Assembly: GCA_015654715.1 (NCBI GenBank)
Contig: JAATGK010000196.1
Location: 1 to 6,932, forward strand
Length of the DNA stretch: 6,932 bases
Direction: 5' to 3'
Source of the DNA: Alphaproteobacteria bacterium
GTDB lineage: Bacteria; Pseudomonadota; Alphaproteobacteria; Micropepsales; Micropepsaceae
Shown: piece by piece, positions 6,068 to 6,932 of the stretch
How the letters are laid out: each line of letters begins with the position of its first letter
How positions within the stretch are numbered: the stretch's first letter is position 1
Notes under the pieces: model-generated
The model's database searches: none
What the model was told of the DNA's origin: nothing
What the model saw: the letters and a program-made list of their open reading frames with translations, nothing else
Program-made: the position numbers and the translations under genes

Positions 6068-6090
6068 GCGACGATACATTGAGGAAGCCG

Positions 6091-6932
6091 ATGCCAGCCT
6101 ATCGCTCTCGAACCACGACACACGGACGCAACATGGCTGGCGCGCGAGGGTTGTGGCGCGCCACCGGCATGAAGGATGAGGATTTCGGCAAGCCGATCAT
6201 CGCCATCGCCAATTCGTTCACCCAGTTTGTGCCCGGGCACGTGCATCTTCAAAATCTCGGCCAACTGGTGGCGCGCGAGATCGAGCGTGCCGGTGGCGTG
6301 GCCAAGGAATTCAATACCATCGCCATCGACGACGGCATCGCCATGGGGCATGGCGGGATGCTCTATTCCCTACCCTCGCGCGAACTGATTGCCGACTCTG
6401 TTGAGTACATGGTCAATGCCCATTGCGCCGACGCGCTGGTGTGCATCTCCAATTGCGACAAGATCACGCCCGGCATGCTGATGGCCGCGCTGCGCCTCAA
6501 CATTCCGGCCGTCTTCGTGTCGGGCGGACCGATGGAAGCGGGCAAGACCGTCTACCAAGGCCAGGCCAAAGCGCTCGACCTGATCGATGCGATGGTGATG
6601 GCGGCCGACGACAAGGTCACCGACGAAGACGTTACGACGATCGAACGTTCAGCCTGCCCCACCTGCGGCTCATGCTCCGGCATGTTTACGGCGAATTCGA
6701 TGAACTGCCTGACCGAGGCGCTGGGCCTCTCGCTGCCCGGCAACGGCACATTGGTCGCCACCCACGCCGATCGCCGCGAGTTATTTCTGAAGGCAGGCCG
6801 GGTGATCGTCGAGATCACGAAGCGGTATTATGAACAGGGCGACGAAAGCGTCCTGCCGCGGTCGGTTGCCAGCTTTGCCGCGTTCGAGAACGCCATGGCA
6901 CTCGATATCGCGATGGGCGGTTCGACCAATAC
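6091..6932 (+). CDS. ilvD: Dihydroxy-acid dehydratase, N-terminal 280 residues (runs off right edge)
   Basis: IlvD removes water from 2,3-dihydroxy-isovalerate and 2,3-dihydroxy-3-methylvalerate to give the 2-keto acids that precede valine and isoleucine (and leucine, CoA). The fragment resembles E. coli IlvD almost throughout and keeps its numbering: Asp81 (metal), Cys122-Asp123-Lys124 in SNCDKITPG (Fe-S ligand, metal ligand, carbamylated lysine), and Cys195 in [11 protein letters not shown] (Fe-S ligand). The opening [20 protein letters not shown] (8-27) and FVPGHVHL (46-53) are also typical. The E. coli protein has 616 residues, so more than half lies outside the window. The start has a good Shine-Dalgarno (GAGGA, 5-base spacing). 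Repeat C ends 30 bases upstream. The protein is cytosolic, and nothing in the visible part looks damaged. Confidence 0.97.
   Translation, partial: MPAYRSRTTTHGRNMAGARGLWRATGMKDEDFGKPIIAIANSFTQFVPGHVHLQNLGQLVAREIERAGGVAKEFNTIAIDDGIAMGHGGMLYSLPSRELIADSVEYMVNAHCADALVCISNCDKITPGMLMAALRLNIPAVFVSGGPMEAGKTVYQGQAKALDLIDAMVMAADDKVTDEDVTTIERSACPTCGSCSGMFTANSMNCLTEALGLSLPGNGTLVATHADRRELFLKAGRVIVEITKRYYEQGDESVLPRSVASFAAFENAMALDIAMGGSTN

Overview
The window looks like chromosomal DNA from a GC-rich alphaproteobacterium, probably of the Hyphomicrobiales (Rhizobiales). The reasons are the GC-rich codon use, an EmrAB operon carrying its own NodT-type outer-membrane gene, and short imperfect palindromic intergenic repeats of a kind I associate with that order. 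This placement rests on memory, not on a search.

Layout. Positions 1-64 (minus strand) hold the first 21 codons of a nitroreductase-like protein that runs off the left edge. Positions 77-171 are repeat copy A. A complete flavin-reductase-family gene lies at 331-873 (minus), and repeat copy B follows at 891-993. A tightly packed four-gene minus-strand operon fills 1060-5694. In transcription order it encodes a MarR-family regulator, a NodT-family outer-membrane lipoprotein, an EmrA-type periplasmic adaptor and an EmrB-type 14-TM MFS pump. Each of the three junctions is a 4-base ATGA stop/start overlap. The divergent intergenic region 5695-6090 holds, in order, the operon promoter with a tandem operator, a strong hairpin with T-tracts on both strands, about 120 bases with little visible content, and repeat copy C. 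From 6091 the plus strand encodes the first 280 residues of dihydroxy-acid dehydratase (IlvD), which runs off the right edge.

How the genes work together. The operon should build a complete inner membrane to outer membrane drug/toxicant efflux channel. The MarR protein is probably its repressor: two 15-bp direct repeats with the core TAGGCAG cover the spacer, the -10 and the likely start site of its own promoter, so a ligand that releases the repressor would induce regulator and pump together. The flavin reductase and nitroreductase genes downstream on the same strand are flavin redox enzymes and could belong to the same chemical-stress response, but repeats A and B separate them from the operon and no link is proven. 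ilvD is a housekeeping branched-chain amino acid gene with no evident functional link.

Most of the window is ordinary. The points most worth a second look are the three copies of a structured ~100-bp repeat, each placed just 5' of a start codon and showing compensatory stem changes; the tandem operator; and the hairpin/terminator lying between two divergent genes. I found no new defence, mobile or biosynthetic system.
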